Below, one piece after another: positions 21,812-31,959 of a stretch of 64,000 bases of DNA. Where the stretch lies: contig CALNXK010000350.1 in assembly GCA_942486035.1 (NCBI GenBank), forward strand, positions 195,001 through 259,000. Direction: 5' to 3'. Position 1 is the first letter of the stretch; the number at the start of each line of letters is the position of its first letter. The stretch is from Porites lobata. Its lineage: Eukaryota; Cnidaria; Anthozoa; Scleractinia; Poritidae. The notes under the pieces are model-generated. The model ran no database searches and had not been told where the DNA came from. It worked only from the letters and a program-made list of their open reading frames with translations. The position numbers and the translations under genes were made by a program.

Positions 21812-24800
21812 TTAGGACTGGAACCTAGATACTTCTTCAATCATTATCCGGGACACTGAATTCCACCCGGTGACAGCATCACCCAGGCTTTGGCCACTAC
21901 ACTTTCCTACCCATAATTCCACTCTAACAGCGCCTTGTGGAATGTTTTCACAGTACCCCTCAAATGATCGATGAAGCAGCAGATTAGGGTCCCCAGATGG
22001 CCAGTAGTTGTAAACAACAGCCTCGATCGTCATTGGTCCACTGCATTCATTTCCATTGAACTTGAAATACCACCGGTTACACTTATCAGCGGTTCCATAG
22101 ACCCCCATGTTTCCCTGGAACGAGACTCTGAGCGCTGAATTAGACTGCAGTTTGTTAAACGCACAGTCCTGGAATATAAAAATCAAACAAATCAAACATA
22201 TTGTAGTAAGGCGAGCAACCGTGTGTAATGATTGATACTAACAACTCCAGTCAAGATTACTTCCTAATTTTTAAAAACTCTGTAATAGGTTCAATTTTCG
22301 TTGTCCTTATCTATATGGCCAGGAATCATTTTATCACCCAGGATTGTTTTCCTTTTTTCGTTCAAAAAAAATCAAAGTGGAGAGAAATGTAACTTAGTTA
22401 TTTATGTGATTTGTTGGCAAACGGCGAGTGAGAGGGGAGACGTTTTTCTTTGAAATATTTTGATTTAGAGAGGAATTACTTTCCTTCGGAGCGTGCTATG
22501 ATTCTAATTCCATTTACCTTAATCTTTCCCTTATCAGTACTGCTTTCTGATTTCCACACACATTGTTTCCAGTTGGTTTGTGGTACTACACTTGCTTGAC
22601 TTGCTTTGACGCTTTCTCCTTTCTCTCCTTTGTCTCCTTTTTTTCCTTGATTCCCCATAATGCCTCGTGCTCCTTTAATTCCCACAGCTCCTTGCTCTCC
22701 TTTCATTCCCAGAAGTCCCTGTTCACCTTTCATTCCCTGAATTCCTCGAGGTCCACTCTTCCCAGGGGGTCCTTCGCGCCCTCTGTCTCCTCTAGGACCT
22801 GGCATTCCTTGCAATCCATTATCACCAGTTTGCCCTTTTGCACCTTCCCTTCCCTGGGGTCCTTGGGGTCCTGGAACGCTCGGCATTCCCGGCATGCCAT
22901 TTGATCCTGGAATACCAGGGAAACCCACTAAAGATCGCTGAAAGTAAAGATGATTTGTAATTTAATGCAGAGACGAAGAGAAAATTGAATCTTACATACG
23001 GCATAACCCCAATTTATACTATAATTGAATGTTACGAAAGGACATACATTATTGCATTCTCTTTTGTTTGAGAACCACAATGGACAATGAATACATTAAT
23101 CACCTTTAGCGTTCTATCTAGCCTCGAATAGACGTATCTGAGACTTGACGTATCATATATAATTGACAGAGATAACTGGATTCTTCTTTTTTAGAAAAGC
23201 AAGAGAAATAGAAATATATATTATCAGTATGAGCTAAAGAATGGAAATTATTGGAATCAGAGAAACTTAAGGTGGCTCCCAAGAGTAATATGGCAGTGCG
23301 CAGCCTGAGCACTAGTATGGCGCGAAAAGACAGGGAAAACGCCCTGGCGACGAGTTTGATGGCGCGAGTTTTAAAAACCGCGCGACGTCCACGCAAAAAT
23401 AAACAAAGCATGGCTTCTCAGTTTCGAAATATTCCCAGAGAAAACCTTTATTGACTTTCTTCACGCCCATTACGCCCAAGTTTGGTTAGTGAAGGTCAAG
23501 TATTTATGAGAACAGACAATGTTATACGAGTTACAAGTCACTTATCTGAAACTAGATCGAGCCATGTCCTAAAGAAACAAGAATTCTTAAGCGGCAGAGC
23601 TCCTTGGTAAATTCATTTCTCTTACATCTTATTTGATTAAAGAAATGCTAATAGCAGGAATAGTGACTTTAGGGAAAGATTACAGGCAGTGAACGTTTTT
23701 TTGGTTTTGCAGTCTATCACCTCGTTTAAGAAAAAGGTTTCAAACTAGCAAAATCCTGATGGAACCTTTCCAAAGACGAACCAATCATCCTTGTACTTTT
23801 TCTTGGTTCAAAGGTCCTTCAAAGACAATGATGCACAAGAAGATGTTTTCGCACAACGAAAAAAAATTTTTGAGTCACAGACTGACCCTTGACGAAAGCA
23901 ATATTCGAGAACTACAGTCTTGTGCATGCAGCTGACGACGTAATCTATTGTGATCGATGCCATAGTTTACTGCAGACTCCCCCCCCCCCCCAAACCCCTC
24001 CCAAAAGAAAAACGTCGCCGTCCGCATTGAAGAGCATAGTTTAAAAAAATATCAAGGAGACTAAGGGGTCTGGCAATTGAAGATCTGCAAACAGTGAACA
24101 GCAGGTTGGGAAATGAATGGCTTATTGCGATCCTTGCACAACCACATTCTTCATTTCCGATGACCGCCTGATCACCACGAGTGACCACCACGTCTCGAAT
24201 TCTGGCTACAATAGTCAAGTATTTCGAAGAAAAACATCCACTCTTAGGTATAAAATTGAATCCCCTATCTTCTCTTCTTAAAAATAGCAAGATAACACCA
24301 TAATAATACTAATAAACGGCTTTGAGGAGGGCTCTAGTACTTTTCGAAGAAACCACATGTTTTGAGTAGCTATGTGCATTATGCGCATGGGGGTGTAATG
24401 GCTCGCGCGCGTATTTGCTCACATTTCCTCAAACCACGCGTGTTCTTCCTCTGAAAAAGGGAAAAATAACCATGAATTTTGTCGCGTTCCCTTTGGGCAC
24501 TTTTTTTTTAATTGCCTCATTTCTTACTAGTTTTATTACCTTTGAATTCTCTTGTTTTTATTAATTTGTAAGAGCGAGCTGCTTTTATTAAGAAAAGTAA
24601 CAAATTAACCAACAAATTACTGAATATTGGAAAAACCGTCTTAACGATCCCATGTTTTTTTCCAATTTAAAAAGTTAAGCAATATTGTTAATATAATGTG
24701 GAAAAGATTGAAAGACATGTCACCGAGAAAAATTAGAAATATTAAGGAAAAATGATCAAAAATGATAAAACTACTGTCTGTCCAAGGAAGCGATGTTGCC

Positions 24801-25292
24801 ATCGCACAAACCTTTATCTAGAAAATGCAACTTGATAATTAGCGTTCTTATATGGGTGACCATAGCAGTGAATCTCTTAAACAAAATCACTTCAAAGACA
24901 AACTTCTGTGTGTGTAACGCATGCTAGACACCAAGGGTTGTATTAGTAAATACTCTAGGGAGCCACTTTAACAGTTGACCTAAGACTTAAGGTTTTTAGT
25001 GATGCAAGATCATGTTGAAACAGGACTTTTAAATGTACTGGAATGCATTTTATATTTTGGGAAGTTTTAAATATGCGTAAAGAATATATGTAGCGATAAG
25101 AAAGCAGTAAAATGGTTTCTGCGTGTACAGTGTACCTAATTCACGGCGTAGTATTCCTTTTTATCTTTATGGATTTCTTACCTCACACAAATCTTTTAAC
25201 TTTGCTGTGTTTTGCTGCGGAGGTGATGTGGTTGTTCCCAGCGAACCGACACAGATACAGAGAATCAGGAAAACAGCCAAATAATGAACCAT
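21812..25292 (-). CDS. Gene C: CTHRC1-like secreted collagen, 295 aa
   Basis: Exons (minus strand): 25292-25182, 22937-22518 and 22168-21812; all introns GT-AG and phase 0. Residues 1-37 are a signal peptide (MVHYLAVFLIL core) plus a short TTTSPPQQN spacer and KLKDLCE. Residues 38-177 hold 35 collagen triplets beginning GFPGIPGSNG, with one Gly-to-Ser break (GMPSVP), then the TNWKQC linker ending DKGKIK. Residues 178-295 are the CTHRC1 C-terminal domain: DCAFNKLQ, KCNRWYFKFNG, ECSGP, GYCENIPQGAV, VGKCSG, GWNSVSRIMIEE. Five cysteines sit at family positions. Intron 1 (2.2 kb) is enlarged by a TTAA-flanked transposon. Expected to be secreted and to trimerise through the collagen stretch. The TATA element is weaker than in D and E. 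The exon model is strong; the exact role in this animal is inferred from the vertebrate homologue. Confidence 0.88.
23271..24967. mobile_element. 1.7-kb non-autonomous TTAA-target transposon in intron 1 of gene C
   Basis: TTAA at 23267-23270 and again at 24968-24971 flank a segment starting GGTGGCTCCCAAGAGTA and ending with the complement TACTCTAGGGAGCCACT. The matching place in locus A (AAGCTTAACAGTTAACG, near 11062) and in gene D (near 42397) has a single TTAA. A TTAA duplication is the mark of piggyBac-type elements. No transposase frame is visible; a C-run lies near 23980. Confidence 0.75.
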
Positions 25293-25349
25293 GATGAGAG
25301 CTGAACGAGAACACTGCGATTACTGAGATCGGCGCTACGTGTTCGTTAG

Positions 25350-25356
25350 TTAAATA
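25350..25356 (-). promoter_or_regulatory. Weak TATA-like element of gene C
   Basis: TATTTAA on the minus strand about 60 bases before the ATG, where D and E have TATAAAA. Confidence 0.4.
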
Positions 25357-26514
25357 GTGAATGTTTGAGAGTTAATCTTCTGTTCCTGTTCATTATTTGT
25401 TTGTTTTTGCTTGTTTCATTTTCCTTTTAAGGCAATTATATTGCAAATTCTTTGCCTCTGGTCACGTGCCCACGTGCAGGGACTACTGAAACAGGGTCAA
25501 AAACATGAAATTTTCAAAAATAAATAACAGTGAATTGTTACAAAGGTAACATTTTTTTCATAATTCTGCTTGGTGCAGCTTTATGTTCCTAGAGCCTCCT
25601 AACGGTCTCTCTAGCGTGCCAAAAACTTTCAGACGTTGAAAAAAACTTTGCCTTCAGTATGAGTAAGTTAGACATGTAAAGAAATAAAAACATGAGATTA
25701 CATTCAGTTCTAGCTAAACAAGCCCTTGACTTCTAAAGTAACTATTTTTATATTCCCTTATACTGCGGCTTACATCCACGTACCATTCATGGAACTGAAG
25801 TTAGGTTACCTTTAATTAATTGGTCTGATTTTAAGATGACCCTCTAAGATAAACATGTTGAGCGGTTTGTAGGTGTAAGTGTTGTATTTTGCTAGAGCAT
25901 CTCCTTCCTCTACTGCTGTCGCTGATGTCATAGAGGTATGGCTGTTGTTCGAAACAAAATGACAATCAAAGCACTAAAAAAAAAGAACAATGTTTAGGTT
26001 TAAGGAAGTGTGTTTTGTTGCTGGTGGTGTTATTTTCATTTTTTTTTTTTAATACGCTACGTTATTCACACAGTTTCTACATTTTACCACACTCAGTTCA
26101 GAAAACTGAACAAAAACGTAACCACATTGAATAACGATGTTAAAAATTGGACAGTAATGATGACTTTCGTCTCCTGTCAGTGCTGATCCATAATCTCTCT
26201 GTTAGGCAGCCACAAAGGAAAGTATAGCATACAATGTGTAAAAGTGCAAAATGATTATTTTAAATATAATTGGTTCAGCACCGAGTATACCATCCAGATG
26301 AGCTATTCAAATTTTTTAATGTAATGAGCAAACTGTACGTGCACACGCATAGAGCTGAAACCGGCAGCGTGATACTTTAGTCAGTAGACAGATCTATATC
26401 TCCTATTATAATATATTAAGCAGCATTTAAGCTTAAGGGTTAGTTTGGCGTTGTAGTGAGGTATTTCATTCCTTTCCTCTCGTGCTGAATCGTTTCTTGT
26501 TATGTCCTTTACAG
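25357..26514. other. Upstream region of gene C
   Basis: Aligns with the region upstream of locus A (11.36-12.4 kb). No gene supported; T-runs and AT-rich sequence only. Confidence 0.5.
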
Positions 26515-26640
26515 CCCAAAAGGATACTTCCTTCATACAAAGCGACGTTTACGTTCCAGCACCTGAAACACGTATAAGGAAGTTGAAGGGCCTTTTTTCG
26601 TGTCTGGACAGGTCAAGTGAAAGAAAATCACCCATGTCAA
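26515..26640 (+). CDS. Possible isolated internal exon, unknown protein
   Basis: A 126-base stretch is bounded by a pyrimidine-rich tract with CCTTTACAG and by a GTAAGC donor. It is open and reads QKDTSFIQSDVYVPAPETRI, then RKLKGLFSCLDRSSERKSPM. No homologue recognised and no partner exon found, so this may be chance or a stray exon in a repeat. Confidence 0.2.
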
Positions 26641-27479
26641 GTAAGCTTTTTAATAACGACAACAAAGCAGGAACAAACGAATCTACATTGTACCAGCCGA
26701 GAGTAAAAGAAACCTTACAATAGAAATATGTACATTAAGCTAGTAACTGATATGTAATCAATGATGCTGACACTGTCTGCAATAACCATGGGGCTAAAAA
26801 GATCAGAGAGCCATTATCTTTAAAATAAATTAAAATGATCTTAATAGCGGAGCTCCACGCGCGCGCGAAACGCGATCGTGGGCGGAGCCCCATAGCTAAG
26901 TAAATCTACCCATCCCAGAAAATTTGGTAATCACGTGACCGTACACCGACCGCCGACCGTCCGTCCGCACCACAGGAAAACCAATGTTTACTCTCACACT
27001 TTTAGCTAGCTTGGGAGCCCAAGAGGAAACTAATTGCACATCAATTTTGTGATCAATTGACAGCTGTCAAAACAGGGCATCCGCTGACCAGTATCACCTG
27101 ACCGTACCGTGGGCTCAAGTGTGGACGCATCGAGGTCGAATATTTTTTTGAAGTTATCCGCTGACAAATTACCAGTTTCAAAGTTTATTTTTTCCAAGGA
27201 TTCATACCAAATATGTTGTTTTTATGTCACTATGGCCTCGCATTATTAGGATTTTGATTTCAAACTGGCCTCGGAAGTGAAAATTTAACCATGTTTTTTA
27301 AAAGTACAGGCGGGGAAGAAGACCTTATCTTACCATGGTCACGCGTTGGTCACGCTCTACGTCCAATTTTTGTACTCTGATTGGTCATAATTTGACAGGT
27401 GAGTTCATGCGGACAAATTATGCAGCATTTTGAAAGTTGTTTACTTTGACAGCTGAAGCTGACAGAGTTTTGTCGAAAC
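26641..27479. other. Non-coding, likely repeat-derived sequence
   Basis: Contains a GCGCGCGCGAAACGCG stretch near 26860, a GACCGCCGACCGTCCGTCCG stretch near 26948 and two ATTGGTCA-type boxes. It looks like dispersed repeat sequence; no coding signal. Confidence 0.35.
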
Positions 27480-27625
27480 ATAGCTATTTATCTATATAGC
27501 TATTTAGTCCTCGTACCATAGCTAAATGAGTATTTACCACTTACTTAATGCTATACATTCGTATTAAAATTAACTAACGTATTTGTGGCTATTTTTCCCG
27601 CAGCTACATGTAGTTTACGCTCAAT

Positions 27626-27706
27626 GAACTAATGTGTGGTCATTGAACTACTGGTGTGGTTATTGATCTGTTGTGTACTTATTGAACTGCTGTGTGGTTA
27701 TTGAAC
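27626..27706. repeat. ~20-bp minisatellite (GAACTnnTGTGTGGTTATT)
   Basis: Four to five near-repeats of GAACT..TGTGTGGTTATT. A shorter set follows the inserted MITE at 27918-27975. The same array occurs inverted at 36260-36345 and in both arms of the foldback at 37.6 kb. Confidence 0.7.
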
Positions 27707-27768
27707 TAACAAAAACAAAAACTGTAGTTTACGCTCAATGAACTGATGTGTAGTCATTGAACTACTGG

Positions 27769-27915
27769 CCCCGGTTGTTCAAACGTTGGATAGCGCTATT
27801 CACCGGATAAATCACTATCCAGCGGATAAGTATTATGGAAACCAATTGCGCTATCCACTGGATAGAGATTTATCCGGTCATGATAGCGCTATCCGACGTT
27901 TGAACAACCTGGCCC
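27769..27915. mobile_element. 147-bp MITE inserted in the minisatellite
   Basis: Left end GGTTGTTCAAACGTTGGATA and right end TATCCGACGTTTGAACAACC are inverted repeats. The interior has further mirrored TATCC/GGATA and CCGGATAA/TTATCCGG tracts. TGG flanks both ends. Uninterrupted copies (ACTACTGGTGTGGTTATTG) at 36.3, 37.7 and 38.05 kb are the empty sites. Confidence 0.8.
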
Positions 27916-28140
27916 TGGTGTTGTTATTGATCTGTTGTGTACTTATTGAACCGCTGTGTCCTTATTGAACTAACAAAAAGGAAAATTGGGCCAGCTGTGG
28001 TACCACGGTTTGAAACGTGCGGAAAGAGAGTCAAAAAACAAGATTTCATCCACGGTTAACTGTATTTTTTTCTGCTTTATTAACGCGCGCGTTGTCGGGT
28101 TATTTAGTTGAAGTTTTCTCCGCACCGAGTTGGCTTTACC

Positions 28141-29234
28141 CTTTCGATAATTTTGGTACAGTGAGACAGGCCATCGCGTGATACATAGCGGTTTAACTCA
28201 CATTTTTTAATCAATTCTCGAGCTTCTTGTGCCTTTGCAAAAAAGCAAGAAGTGCTACACACTAAATCTACTTACTTATTAAAAAAATATTTTTTCATAG
28301 GTTTAATGCAAGCCAATAATTAAACCAACTCATGACGGGAATCCCTTCTATTTTCTTATACTAAATTATCATATCTCGGTGAGCATTCGGAAGTCAGCCA
28401 AGCGCAGTCATTGCATGCACGCGAGCTGAACAAGAATGCTGTATAATGACAGACTAGAAACAATAGACAACTCCCAAAGCACAAACTCAGCCAAAACGCT
28501 AAAATTCTTTAATGTTTACTCAAGTTTGAGCTTATAGAAGGTAATGTCACAGTTTTTTAATGACCATGAAATTCAGAGTCCTGGTAGTTAGTTAATCAAT
28601 TGTTGCCCTGAAAAAATTTGAAGGAAAAAAAAAAATACGAATATTTAAGAAAATGCTTTTTTCGTGAGATTGACTCTTAAACGCTGACAAACGTCAACAA
28701 ATAGCGAAAACTATAATTTCTATATGTTTGCTTTGCTTGAAATCGCGCGCATTTACAAAGCCCTAAATTGTTTTGCTGACTTGCAAGGACCCGTCTAACG
28801 ATGCCCAAAATAAAGAGATGAATCTCATAGTATATTACATATAAAACGTGTAAAGTTTGCTTATCAATTTCGCATAAATTATGACCTAAATTTGGAAACC
28901 GCCGAATTTCTCGAATTGGGTCTTTGCGATTTTTGTGAAACTCTGTTCAGCGCAAGGCACTAATGCGCACTATAGCTATGTGTAGCCGAAAGATTTTCGC
29001 GAAAGAATGCCGGCAACAGCAGATTTTCGACTCAGACCTCAAAGGAGCGTGTCATATTTACTCCGATTGCTAAAAATGTTATGTTATATTGTAGATTGAT
29101 CTATATGTTATCCATGCTATGTGTTAGACTTACGATAAAAGTAAAGGTGGGGATACGAGAGAGCTTCAAAGTAGGATGGTACCCCCCAAAAAAACTGGGT
29201 CGAGTCACCTTAATGATTTAATAGCAACATCATG
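28141..29234. other. No gene seen
   Basis: AT-rich, with only short chance frames on both strands. No repeat could be assigned. Confidence 0.4.
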
Positions 29235-30824
29235 TAGTGGAGCCCCACCATACGACCACCTCGTTATTACGACCATATTCTCTCGATTCAAAAGTAGAAA
29301 TCGGACTTATTTTAACTTTTTTTTTTTAATAGGTCTTAATGGCCCAACGGTGATCGCAGTAACCAGTCCGGAATATCCCTAAATTTAAGGACAGGGCCAA
29401 CTGGTCACGCGACACTTTTCAACCAATGAGAAGGCGCGCTTGTGTTTATCAACAAACAAATCAAAACATCGCCCCAGTGCTCAAAAATTTTCAAAACAAC
29501 GGACGGAGTCGACGGACAGAATTAAAGATGAGCTTACGGTACTCGTCTTGGTTTCACATTTAATATTTCAAAGAAAACATTTCATGTAAGAGAATAAGAG
29601 CATTATTCATTGCAAGGAATCATTGGGGTGTTTGAACTGAAACCGGACTGAGCGCAGAGGTCGTGGCTTCACTGGCATGGCTTGCAAGATTTTTGATAGA
29701 AGCAAACTGGTCCCGTGTAAAAATAGCCTTACAGAGAGTGTGAAAATTTGTTGAGATCATACAAAACAGGATCGGTACTACCTATTAGCTTCTACAGGAC
29801 AAGAATCAAAGAACCAGTCATCATAACAAGAATAAAAAGTAGTTCAAATTTATTAATTTTTCTTGTTTGTTTTCTGGTGTTGTTTCGTGTTGACTTCACG
29901 CATCTGGTGCTTTCCTTGCTTGCTGTAGTGCCTGAAATGTTTTAATTTTATCCCAGATTTAGTGCATGTTCAATGAGTTGCGAAATACATCATTTACACT
30001 TGAAATTTGCCTTCTTTCTTTGATTGTTTGTTAACGGTGGATGAACATTTGGAGAATCCAGCGACATTAAATCTTTCCAGATTTGGTGAATTTCAGAAAC
30101 AAAGCGGTTAGTATCTACCTTGCGCTTATCATCTTCAATTTCATCCCCGAAAATTCGTCAAAGTGAGGCGAGATGTAGGACGTGAATATTCATAAGACTA
30201 ATAAAGTTGTTTTGGCCTTGAAAAGAAAAAAGGTAAAGGCTTGTACTAATGCGAAAAAAAGTAAATAAACGGCTCTGTGAGAAACCCGGGAGTGGAAAAC
30301 GTACGTGTTTTGGACCTCCGAATTCAAAACTGGTCTACCAAAATTCTAGGTTGTCTACCATCCCCACATTCAACATGATAAAAGTTAATCGATATGACAA
30401 TCGAGGAAAAATATCTAGAACTTCGTAAAAAAAATCTGTAAATCGAAAAAATAACAGATACTTGTTCACCTACCTTGAAAACCGACCAAAATCTCGCCCA
30501 TACATCGCGTTGTTTAAAGAAGAAATAATCCACAAAATGTGCTGAATATTTCACGAGACACTTCCAATATGGCTTCCGATACGCTGTCCACTTAAAAAAA
30601 TTGTGTATGCCTCATGAAAAGTCTTAAAAATATGCCTGAGAGCCTCGAAACGATGACTGATTCTGACCAACTCCGTCCGCTGTTTCGATCACTGCGGCGA
30701 TGTTTTGATTTGTTTGTTGATAAACACAAACGCGCCTTCTCATTGGTTGAAAAGTGTCGTGTGACCAGTTGGCCCTGTCCTTAAATTTAGGGATATTCCG
30801 GACTGTTAACGGGGTTCCACTGGA
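29235..30824. mobile_element. Pogo/Tigger-like short element split by a second transposon
   Basis: The left part TAGTGGAGCCCCACC, ACGACCACCTCGTTATTACG and the right part TAACGGGGTTCCACTGGA are inverted ends of the GTGGAACCCCGTTA type known from pogo/Tigger-like elements. A ~175-bp undivided relative lies at 44619-44793. The family name rests on recalled end similarity. Confidence 0.5.
29364..30805. mobile_element. 1.44-kb element with ~150-bp terminal inverted repeats
   Basis: Left CAGTCCGGAATATCCCTAAA is the complement of right TTTAGGGATATTCCGGACTG. The match continues about 150 bp inward through GGACAGGGCCAACTGGTCAC, CCAATGAGAAGGCGCG and AACAAATCAAAACATCGCC. Flanks are TAAC and TTAAC. The related sequence at 44619-44793 is uninterrupted at this point. 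The frames inside are short and no transposase was recognised. Confidence 0.8.
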
Positions 30825-31959
30825 GTTAATTGCTTTATGACTTCCGTTTGAGGATCGAGACTGACCTTCACTGAGCTAAAACAAGGCTAATCGAGTAACA
30901 ATGCGCTTAATGTTAACTGCGTTCTGCACTTATATATAATTTTTTTTTACCTTTAACTGTAAAGCCATCGTTAGCCTCTTTAAATAACGCATTAACATGT
31001 ATATCATAGTCATTAAAATAAAGAACACAAATAGTTACGAATAAATAAGAATTGTTTAAATAATTAACACTGTTTATACTTGTTTCCTTCCGTGAGGCTC
31101 TTTTGAAAAACCAAGACACCAAGATGCCGCAAAACAAAGGATATTATAAATAACCTACTTCTAAATGCATTTATAGACATAATAGTCTGTTTACTTTTAA
31201 AAGCTACTTCATTATATAACTAACAAAAAAAAAATCTAATTATTCACTCTTCTGTACTATTATTAGCTTTCCACTGTATCCGCTTTATCCGCAAGGTTTT
31301 CGTCAAACTGCGACCTTTTCAATCCAAGAAATCTTAGAGCATTTCCGCCTAACAATTAATTTTATCCAACAACAAGAGATGGATTTTGAACTAAACGGTT
31401 TTTATCTGAAGTTAGACTATTCACAGTGCCCTATTTCTTAGTGAAATCGACTGGATAGAGCGATAGCTTACCGGAACAGACGGTTATCTCGGTTTCACAT
31501 GAACCGAGGGAGCGGGCGTCGGGCTTTACCTATCCAAGATGGCCGTCCGTAACGCCCGACGATCTTACGGAAAAATAGGGGGCTGTCAACAGAATGATGA
31601 ACGGGAAATTTGATGAACTTGATGAAGGACAAACCCCCCTCTCCCGAACAATTACACAATTACTCCACTTCTTTTCCAAAATAACAGACCTATTGATTGG
31701 GATGTCAGTCAAGTTCAAGTTCAAGTTCAAGTTAATATCTCGCTATTCAAGTTCGTACGGTATAAGATGGCTTACAGAATCAGTAGGTTAACAAAAGATG
31801 AAAAGTAAATATAACATACAGGTTGTTGAAATGTGCACAGAGACCAAAGTAGCCGAAGCTTTCAGATTTTATAGAGTTTTCTGTGTATTAGACACAGACT
31901 TGGTATAGAACTATCGTAGACGGAATTAATTGAGAACCATTTCGTGTCTCCACAATGAA
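30825..31959. other. Spacer, no gene supported
   Basis: AT-rich with a (TTCAAG)n run at 31709-31733. Two overlapping opposite frames near 31530-31790 are not supported by anything else. Confidence 0.4.
31709..31733. repeat. (TTCAAG)n microsatellite
   Basis: Four units of the hexamer TTCAAG. Confidence 0.8.

Larger units (their letters stand above)
27480..28140 (+). repeat. Head-to-tail junction of a repeat also found at 36.2 and 37.6 kb
   Basis: 27480-27985 matches the reverse complement of 36243-36480. 27988-28140 (GCCAGCTGTGGTACCACGG and on) matches the reverse complement of 36620-36783. In the 36-kb copy these two parts are the opposite ends of one element. Here they abut, so the tail of one copy is followed directly by the head of another. 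Confidence 0.6.

Noticed and set aside
27626..27980. Regularly spaced ~20-bp repeats, considered as a CRISPR-like array
   Set aside because: The units abut without unique spacers, the genome is eukaryotic, and the same repeat is part of a mobile element.
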